NCBI RefSeq assembly: GCF_020687685.1
Contig: NZ_JAJEWM010000001.1
Coordinates: 1,958,973-2,022,972 of the forward strand
Direction of reading: 5' to 3'
DNA: 64,000 nt
Source of the DNA: Tessaracoccus sp. OS52
GTDB lineage: Bacteria; Actinomycetota; Actinomycetes; Propionibacteriales; Propionibacteriaceae
The position numbers and the translations under genes were made by a program. The notes beneath the pieces were generated by a model. It ran no database searches and was not told the DNA's origin. It was given only the letters and a program-made list of their open reading frames with translations. Numbering within the stretch: position 1 is the first letter of the stretch; the number at the start of each line of letters is the position of its first letter. Of this stretch, positions 56,483 to 64,000 are shown piece by piece.

Positions 56483-57304
56483 TCAACTCCGTGGCCTGGT
56501 CAGCAGGTGGACCAACTCTGCGGCCACCAGCGCCGCGCCGGTGTCGTTGAGGTGGGCGCCGTCGCTGCTGTAGCCACCGTGCAGTTCTGGCCTCATGGTG
56601 CCGTCGGGCGCCTTCGCCTCGACCGCGGCCAGATCGAGCAGCTGGTCGGGACCGTACGCGCCGCGCATCAGCTCGTTGTAACGCTCCCGCGTGGCGTTGT
56701 CGTCGCGGCCGACAAGCTTCTTGAGGTGGTCCTTGATCCCGTACGGGCCGGTGGTCAGCGGCGCGGTGACGTGCACGAACCTCACGCCGGGGTAGTCGGC
56801 CTCCAGCTCGTCCATCGTGGCCTTGTAGGTGTTGAACAGCTTGTCGACGTCGGTGTCCCAGCGGATGTCGATGTAGCAGAACTTGATGAGCGCGACGTCG
56901 ACCTGCTCCGCCAGCCCACCGCGCAGCATCGACTCGAAGTTCTCGAGCTTTCGGTAGGGATGGCGGTTCTCGCCGATCAGGGTGTGGACGAAGGCACCCT
57001 GTCCCTTGTCCAGCGTCGGCACTTCGCCGATGTCGGTCTCGAAGAACGTGGGCGACGCCGCACCGTGGCTGCCGTAGAGCTGCTGGAGGCCGGCGATGAC
57101 GTTCCTGCCCACCGACTTGTGCCCGAAGAACACCCGTAGCTCCGCCGCCTGCGCCAGCTCGTCGGCGGTGACCTGCGAGGCGGCCTCGTTGGGTGCGGCT
57201 GCGAAAGTGGGTTTGGGGTCCCAGAAGAACGTGTAGGTGGCCGCTCCGATGAGACCGAGCGCAACCAGTGCCGCCAGAATGCGCACGTAGGGCTTCTTCG
57301 TCAT
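56483..57304 (-). CDS. Membrane-anchored SGNH-type hydrolase
   Basis: The 273-residue protein has an N-terminal signal anchor (YVRILAALVALGLIGAATYTFFW) and an extracytoplasmic domain. LRVFFGHKSVGRNVIAGLQQ is the GHxSVG form of block I of a subset of SGNH hydrolases, and YSSDGAHLNDTGAALVA holds the Asp-His of block V. It probably cleaves or transfers an ester-linked acyl group on a surface glycan or lipid. It lies two bases from acpS and 27 bases from the ligase, all on one strand, so the three form a unit. Confidence 0.8.
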   Translation of the reverse strand: MTKKPYVRILAALVALGLIGAATYTFFWDPKPTFAAAPNEAASQVTADELAQAAELRVFFGHKSVGRNVIAGLQQLYGSHGAASPTFFETDIGEVPTLDKGQGAFVHTLIGENRHPYRKLENFESMLRGGLAEQVDVALIKFCYIDIRWDTDVDKLFNTYKATMDELEADYPGVRFVHVTAPLTTGPYGIKDHLKKLVGRDDNATRERYNELMRGAYGPDQLLDLAAVEAKAPDGTMRPELHGGYSSDGAHLNDTGAALVAAELVHLLTRPRS

Positions 57305-57331
57305 GATCTCCCCCTGATCAAACGTCGGACT

Positions 57332-58813
57332 CTACGGTAACACCGGGGCGCGGCCCTCCAACAGGGTGCGGACGGCGCCCCTGGAGACCTTCCCGTTGGT
57401 GGTCAGTGGGATCTCGTCCAGGACGTGGACGACCGCCGGCACCAGGTGCTTGGGCAACTGTCGGCGCAGGAAGGCGAGCACCTCCCCGGGCTCCAGCGCC
57501 AGTCCCGGCACCGCCGACACGGCGAGGTTGACCGCTTCGCCCGCGTCGGCGTCCGGAAGCCCGACGGCAACGGCCGCGGCGACGGCGTCGTGTCTCAGGG
57601 CTGTCTCCTCCACCTGCTGGGGCGAGATCCGGTAGCCCCAGGACTTGATGAAGTCGCCACTCCTGCCGACGATGTGGATGAACCCGTCCTCGTCGACGGT
57701 GGCCAGGTCCCCGGTGTGCAGCCGGCCACCGCGGAACTTCTGCTCGGTGGCCGAATCATCGCGGTAGTACCCGGGAGAGATGTTGTCACCCGTTGCGATG
57801 ATCTCGCCGTGGTGTCCCGGTTCCACCGGCCGGCCGTCCGCGTCCTCGACACTCAGGTGCACCCCCGGGATGCCCCGACCGATCGAGCCCAGCTTCGTCT
57901 CGAGCAGTTCCGGCGGCAGGTAGGACAGCCTCGCGGTCGCCTCGGTCTGCCCGTACTGGACGAACACCCGGCTGGTGGGTTGCGCCTCCGCCAGCCGGCG
58001 GATCAACTCCGGCGCCAGCCGGCCACCGGCCTGCTGCACCTTCCGCAGCGATGGCAGTGGCCTGCTGGCGTAGCTGCTGGCCTTGAGCAGCAACTGGTAC
58101 GACGACGGCACGCCCGCCAGCCCGGTGCACCCATGCGCGGAGATCAGTTCGACGGCCGTCTCGGGGAACGTGAAGGTATTGCAGATCACGACGCTTCCCC
58201 CCACCGCCAGGTGGGTGTGCAGCAGTGAGGCCCCGAACACGTAGTGGAACGGCAGGATCACCAGCACCCGGTCGTCGGGCCCGAGTTCGAGGTAGGTCAC
58301 GATGGAGCTGGTGTTGGCGATCAGGTTTCGGTGGGTCAGCCGGACCACCTTGGGCTGTGCGGTGGTGCCGGAGGTGAACATCATGGCCGCGTCGTCGGAC
58401 TCCGCCGGGCGGAAGTCGGGCCAGTCGCTGCCGCCGTCGGTGGCGAGCACCTCGTCCGTGATCACCGGAAGCCCCGCGAATGCGCCCGCCACTCGCCGGA
58501 GTTGGCGCCGATCGGCGAGGATCGCCGCACATTCCACGAATTGCGCCTGCGAACCGAGTTCCTCCGCACCGAGTTTGTCGGAAAGGGGTACCACCACCCC
58601 GAGTTTGAGTGCGGCGAGGTAACCGGCCACCCAGAAGAACGAGTTCACCCCCAGAAGCCCGATCCGCTCCCCGGGCCGGACACCGGCCGCGACGAGTTCG
58701 GAGAACAGGCGCGCGGCCGCGGACCTGAGCTCGCCGTGGGTGTGCTGAAGGGGTCCGTCGATGACGGCAACCCGCCGGTCATCACCCGCTGTCAATAGGT
58801 AATCGCTGAACAT
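57332..58813 (-). CDS. AMP-dependent acyl/aryl-CoA or acyl-ACP ligase
   Basis: The 493-residue ANL-superfamily enzyme adenylates a carboxylic acid and transfers it to a thiol. It has the P-loop MFTSGTTAQPK (145-155), VQYGQTEATARLSYL, GRLHTGDLATVDEDGFIHIVGR and C-terminal LTTNGKVSRGAV with the catalytic Lys. The ATG at 58813 follows a GGGGG-rich site; a longer frame upstream is unlike the family. It is divergent (85-base gap) from the acyl carrier protein gene, which is its likely acceptor. The acid it activates cannot be read from the sequence. Confidence 0.85.
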   Translation of the reverse strand: MFSDYLLTAGDDRRVAVIDGPLQHTHGELRSAAARLFSELVAAGVRPGERIGLLGVNSFFWVAGYLAALKLGVVVPLSDKLGAEELGSQAQFVECAAILADRRQLRRVAGAFAGLPVITDEVLATDGGSDWPDFRPAESDDAAMMFTSGTTAQPKVVRLTHRNLIANTSSIVTYLELGPDDRVLVILPFHYVFGASLLHTHLAVGGSVVICNTFTFPETAVELISAHGCTGLAGVPSSYQLLLKASSYASRPLPSLRKVQQAGGRLAPELIRRLAEAQPTSRVFVQYGQTEATARLSYLPPELLETKLGSIGRGIPGVHLSVEDADGRPVEPGHHGEIIATGDNISPGYYRDDSATEQKFRGGRLHTGDLATVDEDGFIHIVGRSGDFIKSWGYRISPQQVEETALRHDAVAAAVAVGLPDADAGEAVNLAVSAVPGLALEPGEVLAFLRRQLPKHLVPAVVHVLDEIPLTTNGKVSRGAVRTLLEGRAPVLP

Positions 58814-58898
58814 GTCCACCCCCGGAAGGACACTGGATTGATCTATGTGTGGACAGTACACTTCAACCAACAATAGCGAGACCGTTCGGGGGGACGTC

Positions 58899-59162
58899 AT
58901 GGAATCGCAAGTCGCGCAGAAGTTGAGATCATTCATCGAGGACAGTTACCTGTTCGGGGACAGTTCCCGAATGCCCGCTGACGATGAATCCTTGCTGGAA
59001 TCCGGTGTGATTGACTCCACCGGCGTTCTGGAACTGATCGAGTTCCTCGAGACCGAGTTCGGGTTCAGCGTGGATGACTCAGAGACGGTTCCGGAGAACC
59101 TGGGGAGCGTCTCCGGCCTCATTCGCTACGTCTCGACGAAGCAGCGGCAAGGCGTGGCGTGA
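58899..59162 (+). CDS. Acyl carrier protein
   Basis: The 87-residue carrier has the phosphopantetheine site SGVIDSTGVLELIEFLE with Ser40 after Asp39, in a four-helix pattern typical of peptidyl or acyl carriers. The ATG at 58899 follows GGGGGG. TACACT (58855-58860) is a good -10 for this gene. Its stop overlaps the next gene (GTGA). It heads a five-gene plus-strand unit with asnB, nadE-like and the flippase. Confidence 0.9.
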   Translation: MESQVAQKLRSFIEDSYLFGDSSRMPADDESLLESGVIDSTGVLELIEFLETEFGFSVDDSETVPENLGSVSGLIRYVSTKQRQGVA

Positions 59163-59365
59163 GCGCCTCACCAGCGGACAGGCTCCTGGCCGAATGCGCG
59201 CACCTGCGCCCAGTCGACGAGCCGGCACTGGACGCCCTGCGCAGGGCGGTGCTGGTTGAGGACGTGCTCGGCGTCCGCGTGGTCGACGAGCAGATCCGCA
59301 TGGAGTTCCTGACCGATCCCGACGCGTTGCGGGCCCTGCCCGCCGACCCGACCACCCTTGTCTGA
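59159..59365 (+). CDS. Small protein of unknown function (68 residues)
   Basis: The 68-residue protein has a helical pattern (ADRLLAECAHLRPVDEPALDALRRAVLVEDVLGVRVVDEQIR) and no family that I recognise. It has a GTG start overlapping the ACP stop (GTGA) and its stop shares a base with the asnB start (TGATG), so it is tightly coupled between the two. It may be a partner of ACP or AsnB. The alternating acidic and hydrophobic residues suggest a binding helix. Confidence 0.6.
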   Translation: MSASPADRLLAECAHLRPVDEPALDALRRAVLVEDVLGVRVVDEQIRMEFLTDPDALRALPADPTTLV

Positions 59366-61392
59366 TGTGCGGCATCTGCGGGGTCGTCTCGCTGGACGAG
59401 CCGCCGGATCTGGACGTCGTCGCCGACATGCTGGGGGCTCTGGCGCACCGCGGCCCCGACGGCAGCGGCTGGCTGCGTGACCACGGGGCCATCCTGGGTC
59501 ATACCCGGCTCTCGCTGATCGACTTCGCGGGCGGCGCCCAGCCCCTGGGCAATGAGGACGGCACGGTCTGGGTCACCTTCAACGGGGAGATCTTCAACTA
59601 CGTCGAACTGCGAGACGAACTGCTGGCGCGGGGCCACGTGTTCGCCACGCGCAGCGACACGGAGGTGATAGTCCACGCCTGGGAGGAGTGGGGGCAGGAC
59701 TGCTTCGCGCGCTTCAACGGACAGTGGGCCCTCGGCATCTGGGACCGCCGCACCCGTACCTTGGTGCTCTCGCGGGACAGGCTTGGAGTCCGGCCGCTGT
59801 ACTACCACCTGACCGACGGGCGAATCGTCTTCGCCTCGGAGGTGAAGGCGCTGTTCATGGACCGGCACGTCCCACGCGCGCTGGACCCGGCGGGGCTGGA
59901 CCAGATCTTCTCTCTGTGGTCCACGGTCGCACCCCGGACCCCGTTCGCGGGCATCTCGCAGCTGGCGCCGGGCCACGTCGCCTTCTTCGATGCGGACGGT
60001 TTCCGCACCGAGCCCTACTGGCGGATCGACTTCCCCCACCGCGGCCAGGAGCCGGGTCAGGACCTGGATGAGAACTCAGCCGTGCTGCGCGAACTGCTGG
60101 TGCGCGCCACCCGCCTGCGCTTCGAGCGCAGCGACTTCCCCGTCGGCGCCTACCTCTCCGGCGGACTGGACTCGTCGGTGACGGCCGCCGCCATCCGGCA
60201 CTTCACGGACGCGGACCTGGACACCTTCTCGCTGCGCTTCACGGACGAGGAGTTCGACGAGGGCGACCACCAGCGCCGCATGGTGGAGCGGCTCGGCACG
60301 AACCACCACGAGGTCGAGGTCTCCCATGGCGAGATCGCCGACGTGTTCCCCGAGGTCGTCTGGCACGCCGAGTCGCCGTTGCTGCGCACCGCACCAGCAC
60401 CGATGTTCCTGCTGTCCAAGCTGGTGCGCTCGTCCGGCTACAAGGTGGTGGTCACCGGCGAGGGAGCCGACGAGGTGCTGGGCGGATACGACATCTTCCG
60501 CGAGGCGAAGGTGCGCGAGTTCTGGTCCCGCGGCCCCGAGTCCCAACTGCGCAATCGCGCCACCGAACTGCTCTACCCCTGGCTGTCACGCAACCCGGGC
60601 AGGGCACCGGCTTTCGCCCGCAGCTTCTTCGGGGCAGATTTCGACCCTGCTGACCCGGGCATGTCACACCGGACCCGCTGGAACTCGACGGCGGCACTCC
60701 AGACGATGCTCAGCCCCGCGCTGCGGGAGGCGATCGCCGAGAGCCGTGAACCCGACCCGGCTGCCCGTCTCCCGCGGGACAGTGCGAGGTGGGACTCCCT
60801 GAGCCGGGCGCAGTGGCTGGAAATGACCACGCTGCTGCCCGGCTACATCCTGGCATCGCAGGGTGACCGGATGCTGATGGCAAACTCGGTCGAGGGTCGC
60901 TTCCCGTTCCTGGACCGCGACGTGGTGGAGTTCGCCAACGCCCTGCCGGCACGGCACAAGATGTTCGGGCTGGAGGAGAAGTTCCTGCTGCGGCACGCCT
61001 TCGCGGACCTGGTGCCCGAGGAGATCCGCAACCGCCCGAAGCAGCCGTACCGCGCCCCGGATGCCGCCAGCTTCTTCACCGACGGCGCCACGCCGGACTG
61101 GGTCCACGACGTACTCTCCCCCAGTGCCCTGCTCGCCAGCGGCTTGTTCGACGCCCGCCAGATCGAGGGGCTGGTCGCGAAGGCCAGCAACCGCAGCCGC
61201 CTGTTCGGCAACACCGACAACATGCGGATCGTCGCCGCGATCTCCACGCAACTCATACATGCCCAGTTCATCTCGGGTAATTTCGCACAATCACAGCGAA
61301 GGCGTCCCCCCGAGCCGGTTCACGCAGTGGACCTCGGCGCCCAGGATCGGCTGCCCGAGGACCGGGTAGCCCTAGCCCAGGAGGTTCAATGA
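59365..61392 (+). CDS. asnB: Asparagine synthase (glutamine-hydrolysing)-family amidotransferase
   Basis: The 675-residue protein starts MCGICGVVS, so Cys2 is the glutaminase nucleophile. The N-terminal domain has AHRGPDGSGW, HTRLSLIDFAGGAQP and NGEIFNYVELR. The synthetase domain has the P-loop PVGAYLSGGLDSSVTAAA and TGEGADEVLGGYDIF. The C-terminus after about residue 640 (RRRPPEPVHAVDLGAQDRLPEDR) is an extension unlike AsnB. The true product could be asparagine or an amide on a sugar or acyl substrate, as AsnB homologues in polysaccharide and peptide loci do. It overlaps the nadE-like gene by four bases. Confidence 0.88.
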   Translation: MCGICGVVSLDEPPDLDVVADMLGALAHRGPDGSGWLRDHGAILGHTRLSLIDFAGGAQPLGNEDGTVWVTFNGEIFNYVELRDELLARGHVFATRSDTEVIVHAWEEWGQDCFARFNGQWALGIWDRRTRTLVLSRDRLGVRPLYYHLTDGRIVFASEVKALFMDRHVPRALDPAGLDQIFSLWSTVAPRTPFAGISQLAPGHVAFFDADGFRTEPYWRIDFPHRGQEPGQDLDENSAVLRELLVRATRLRFERSDFPVGAYLSGGLDSSVTAAAIRHFTDADLDTFSLRFTDEEFDEGDHQRRMVERLGTNHHEVEVSHGEIADVFPEVVWHAESPLLRTAPAPMFLLSKLVRSSGYKVVVTGEGADEVLGGYDIFREAKVREFWSRGPESQLRNRATELLYPWLSRNPGRAPAFARSFFGADFDPADPGMSHRTRWNSTAALQTMLSPALREAIAESREPDPAARLPRDSARWDSLSRAQWLEMTTLLPGYILASQGDRMLMANSVEGRFPFLDRDVVEFANALPARHKMFGLEEKFLLRHAFADLVPEEIRNRPKQPYRAPDAASFFTDGATPDWVHDVLSPSALLASGLFDARQIEGLVAKASNRSRLFGNTDNMRIVAAISTQLIHAQFISGNFAQSQRRRPPEPVHAVDLGAQDRLPEDRVALAQEVQ

Positions 61393-62378
61393 CCCACTCA
61401 GCTTTCGGCCCGGAGACGCTGAACCTCGACCTGGAGGCCGAGGCGCAACGGATCTCCGGCGTGATCCGTGAGTACCTGGTAGCCAGCCGGCGCAAGGGTG
61501 CCGTCGTCGCCCTGTCCGGCGGCATCGACTCCAGCGTCACCGCGGCGCTCTGCGTCAATGCACTTGGCCCTGAGCGGGTCTTCGGCCTCCACATGCCGGA
61601 GCGCGCATCGTCGCCGGAGACCATCTCGTTGAGCCGTTCGATCTCGGACCACTTCGGCTTCGACTCCGTCGTGGAGGAGATCGCCGAGGCCCTGGAGGCC
61701 GTCGGATGTTACAGCCGCTACGACGAGGCGGTGCGGCTTGTGGTGCCCTCCTACGGCGAGGGCTGGAAGTCGAAGATCGTGCTGCCCAGCGTCGTCGACG
61801 ATGACGCCCTCCGGCTCTACCAAGTGGTCGTCGAGAATCCCGACGGCGAACAGAGCAGTCACCGGCTGACGATGGAGGCCTACCTCGGCATCGTCGCCGC
61901 CACCAACTTCAAGCAGCGTGTGCGCAAGATGATGGAGTACTACCACGCGGACCGCCTGAACTATGTGACCACGGGCACACCGAACCGGCTGGAGTACGAC
62001 CAGGGCTTCTTCGTGAAGCTGGGCGACGGCGCCGCCGACATCAAGCCGATCGCGCACCTCTACAAGACCCAGGTCTACGCGCTGGCGGAACACCTCGGGG
62101 TGCCGGAGGCGGTGCGGACCAGGCCCTCGACCACCGACACGTACTCGCTTGCCCAGTCTCAGGAGGAGTTCTACTTCTCGCTCCCCCACCACCTCATGGA
62201 CCTGTGTCTGTTCGGCAGGAACCATGACGTGCCCGTGGACCAGGTGGCCGAGGCCACGGGCCTGACTGCAGAGCAGGTCGAGCGGGTCTACCGCGACATC
62301 GACCAGAAGCGCAGGACCACCCAGTACCTGCACCAGTCGCCGGCGCTCGTCGAGGACATCACCGAGATCCATGTGTAA
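61389..62378 (+). CDS. NAD synthase (NadE)-like amide-forming ligase
   Basis: The 329-residue adenine nucleotide alpha-hydrolase has SGGIDSSVTAALCV (43-56), VTTGTPNRLEYDQGFFVKLGDGAADIKPIAHLYKTQVYALA (reported as the NadE motifs TGTPNR, GDGAAD and PIAHLYKTQ) and the C-terminal RRTTQYLHQSPA. Ammonia-dependent NadE uses these for ATP and deamido-NAD. It is longer than E. coli NadE by about 50 residues, with insertions at 100-170. Its position after asnB in a surface-polysaccharide locus makes a paralogue that amidates a glycan substrate possible; ordinary NAD synthesis is not excluded. Confidence 0.82.
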   Translation: MTHSAFGPETLNLDLEAEAQRISGVIREYLVASRRKGAVVALSGGIDSSVTAALCVNALGPERVFGLHMPERASSPETISLSRSISDHFGFDSVVEEIAEALEAVGCYSRYDEAVRLVVPSYGEGWKSKIVLPSVVDDDALRLYQVVVENPDGEQSSHRLTMEAYLGIVAATNFKQRVRKMMEYYHADRLNYVTTGTPNRLEYDQGFFVKLGDGAADIKPIAHLYKTQVYALAEHLGVPEAVRTRPSTTDTYSLAQSQEEFYFSLPHHLMDLCLFGRNHDVPVDQVAEATGLTAEQVERVYRDIDQKRRTTQYLHQSPALVEDITEIHV

Positions 62379-62384
62379 CCGCAG

Positions 62385-63875
62385 ATGACCCAGCAACAGC
62401 AGCGATCCGATTCCCCCCACATGCGTTCCAAGGCTTTGCGGGGTGGCAAGTATCTCGCCGCCGGGACTCTGGTCGAGCGACTGGCCCGGTTGGGGCGGAA
62501 CATGCTTCTTGCTCGCGTCATCGCTCCCGACCAGTTCGGCATCATGGCCATCGCCTTGGCCGTCATCTCATTGTTCGAGGCAGTTACAGAGGTGGGCGTG
62601 GCCCAGGCGGTCATCCAGAACAAGAACGGGGGCACGCCGGAGTTCCTGAACGTCGCGTGGTGGTTCGGGGCCGCTCGCGGTTTGGTAATCGCCGCCCTTG
62701 CTGTGCCCTTGGCGGGACCGATCGCGGCATTCTACGGGGAGCCCCATCTGGCCTCGTTGCTGATGGTGGCCCCTCTGACGGTGATCTTCACAGGGCTGGC
62801 CAGTCCAAGGATGTACGCCCTCCAACGGCAGTTCGAGTTCAGGGCAACGTTGTTCACCATCCAAGGCTCTGGCATCATCGCCACGGCCTTCACCATTCTT
62901 CTCGGCTTCCTGCTGCAGAACGTCTGGGCTCTGCTGTGGGGCGCAGTTTTCGAGGCCTTCCTGCGCTTCCTGCTGTCATTCATCCTGTGCCCCATCCGCC
63001 CACGGTTCCATCTGGAGGCGCAGTCCCGCAAGGACCTCTTCCAGTTCACGCGTGGCATGGCCGGTCTATCCGTGCTGACGCTGCTGGTGATGCAAGCCGA
63101 CACGATCGTCCTCGGGAAGGTGGTGGACGCGCATCACCTGGGCCTCTACACCATGGCGATCGCCTTGGCCGCGTTTCCACTCGGCATCTTCAGCAAGGTA
63201 GTACGGCCCCTCGTGGTACCGATCCTGGCTCACTTCCAGGATGACCCCGCGGGAATGCGCAGAAGCGTGCAATCTTTGTCGCGACTCGTATGGCTCTTCG
63301 GGTTGCCTCTTACCACCGTGATGGCGTCCGTTTCCGCACCCCTGCTCATCATGGTCTACGGACGTCCGGAATTCGCCCAAGCCGCCCCGGCATTCGCCAT
63401 CTACTCCCTTTTCGCCATTGTGTACATGGCTTCCATGGTCAGTTTCTCCGTTTACCTTGCCATCGGGCAGCCTGAGTTGCAGCGACGGTTCACCGTAGTA
63501 CGAGCGATAGTGGTGGCCGTGACCCTCTACCCACTGGCCGTGCTCATGGGCGGGACTGGTGCGGCACTATCGCTGCTGGTTGCCATGATCGTCGCAATGC
63601 TGGTCCAACTGTTCAACCTGAGAACAGTCATCGGTCTTCCGGTCCATTCGTACCTTTCTACGATGGGCGCCGGTCTGGTGGTGTCAGTCATCACGGCGAT
63701 ACCGTGCTTGGCGGTGGCGCTGTTCCTGCGCGCGCCCGGCTGGATCGAAGTGCTCGCCGGTGCACTGGTCGGGGCAGCCGCTTGGGCTCTGTTGCTGCTT
63801 CGAGAGCGTCGGACCATCAGAGCCCTGAGGGCTACGGCCAAGTCCAGCGGCACTGTGCCGGTGACTGCGGATTAG
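62385..63875 (+). CDS. Polysaccharide (lipid-linked oligosaccharide) flippase
   Basis: The 496-residue membrane protein of the MATE/MOP (Wzx-type) superfamily has about 14 helices. ALRGGKYLAAGTLVERLARLGRNMLLARVIAPDQFGIMAIAL is the family N-terminal signature in pieces (GGKYLAAGTLVERL and RVIAPDQFG). VLPLGGFSRVVRPLVVPILAHFQDD is a later cytoplasmic segment. It moves undecaprenyl-linked repeat units across the membrane. It is the last whole gene in the window and marks the rightward run as a capsule or exopolysaccharide locus. The start has no strong ribosome site. Confidence 0.88.
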   Translation: MTQQQQRSDSPHMRSKALRGGKYLAAGTLVERLARLGRNMLLARVIAPDQFGIMAIALAVISLFEAVTEVGVAQAVIQNKNGGTPEFLNVAWWFGAARGLVIAALAVPLAGPIAAFYGEPHLASLLMVAPLTVIFTGLASPRMYALQRQFEFRATLFTIQGSGIIATAFTILLGFLLQNVWALLWGAVFEAFLRFLLSFILCPIRPRFHLEAQSRKDLFQFTRGMAGLSVLTLLVMQADTIVLGKVVDAHHLGLYTMAIALAAFPLGIFSKVVRPLVVPILAHFQDDPAGMRRSVQSLSRLVWLFGLPLTTVMASVSAPLLIMVYGRPEFAQAAPAFAIYSLFAIVYMASMVSFSVYLAIGQPELQRRFTVVRAIVVAVTLYPLAVLMGGTGAALSLLVAMIVAMLVQLFNLRTVIGLPVHSYLSTMGAGLVVSVITAIPCLAVALFLRAPGWIEVLAGALVGAAAWALLLLRERRTIRALRATAKSSGTVPVTAD

Positions 63876-64000
63876 CGTCTAAGCCTCGATCCACCGATGA
63901 GCTGCTGAGGAGGTCGCTGTCGGCGGCAGGATGTCGGGGCTGGAGTGAGGGCGTGCAGGAGTTGCCGGTCTGCCCGGCTCTTCCACTGGGGTTCCTGCTT
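63876..64000. other. No supported gene at the right edge
   Basis: The final 125 bases hold no start with a ribosome site that reaches far. A minus-strand frame stays open from 64000 to a TAA at about 63875 and could be the C-terminus of a leftward gene, but 40 codons are too few to judge. Confidence 0.4.

Noticed and set aside
63876..64000. 3' end of a leftward gene at the window edge
   Set aside because: About 40 open codons without a recognisable motif are not enough support.

Overview
The window is dense, high-GC DNA in which nearly every gene is actinobacterial in type. Dispersed four-base gene overlaps, several leaderless starts (TANNNT, six bases, start codon) and the blocks rsmI-tatD-rsmA-ispE next to a protein mannosyltransferase, and glmU-prs, point to an Actinomycetota chromosome. 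The pho-type boxes, lactate dehydrogenase, sugar transporters and dihydroxyacetone kinase operon fit a Propionibacteriaceae-like organism, but that family assignment is inference. No phage, insertion sequence or CRISPR array was recognised.

Layout. 1-10.4 kb: a secreted phosphodiester glycosidase (cut by the window edge) with a PHO-box-like promoter, glmU-prs-ldh, an mmsE-mmsA-mmsB monosaccharide ABC transporter, and a secreted beta-propeller protein. 10.4-17.5 kb: a two-component system back to back with a LolA-like protein plus ABC exporter, then a secreted CpdB-like nucleotidase with a second PHO-like box. 17.5-21.6 kb: two lipoproteins, a membrane protein and a ddaH-rocD arginine-derivative pair. 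21.6-28.9 kb: a GH2 glycosidase, sugar ABC importer and LacI regulator with paired operators. 28.9-32.5 kb: an odd tRNA, tag, a membrane protein, TetR, a 49-bp tandem repeat and MarR. 32.4-40.2 kb: ispE, rsmA, tatD, rsmI, protein mannosyltransferase, an FAD oxidoreductase and a nucleobase permease. 40.2-43.9 kb: sqr-dsrC-dsrE behind a CsoR/CstR-like operator, a flavin reductase and an SDR. 43.9-48.6 kb: a GH127 arabinofuranosidase and ribokinase-type kinase, divergent around a LacI-type palindrome, then purA. 48.7-56.1 kb: a zinc alcohol dehydrogenase, an SDR, a dhaK-dhaL-dhaM operon whose last gene fuses DhaM, HPr and full-length enzyme I, and a patatin. 56.1-64 kb: acpS, an SGNH hydrolase, an adenylating ligase, an acyl carrier protein, a 68-residue protein, asnB, a nadE-like gene and a polysaccharide flippase.

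How the parts may work together. Two secreted phosphate-ester-type hydrolases share near-identical triple 11-bp promoter repeats, suggesting a phosphate-starvation regulon. The mms transporter and the GH127/kinase pair share a GAACGTTC operator core and may form a pentose regulon. The last 8 kb looks like the start of a surface-polysaccharide locus with a carrier-protein-dependent acylation or amidation branch; this is the least explained and most interesting part.
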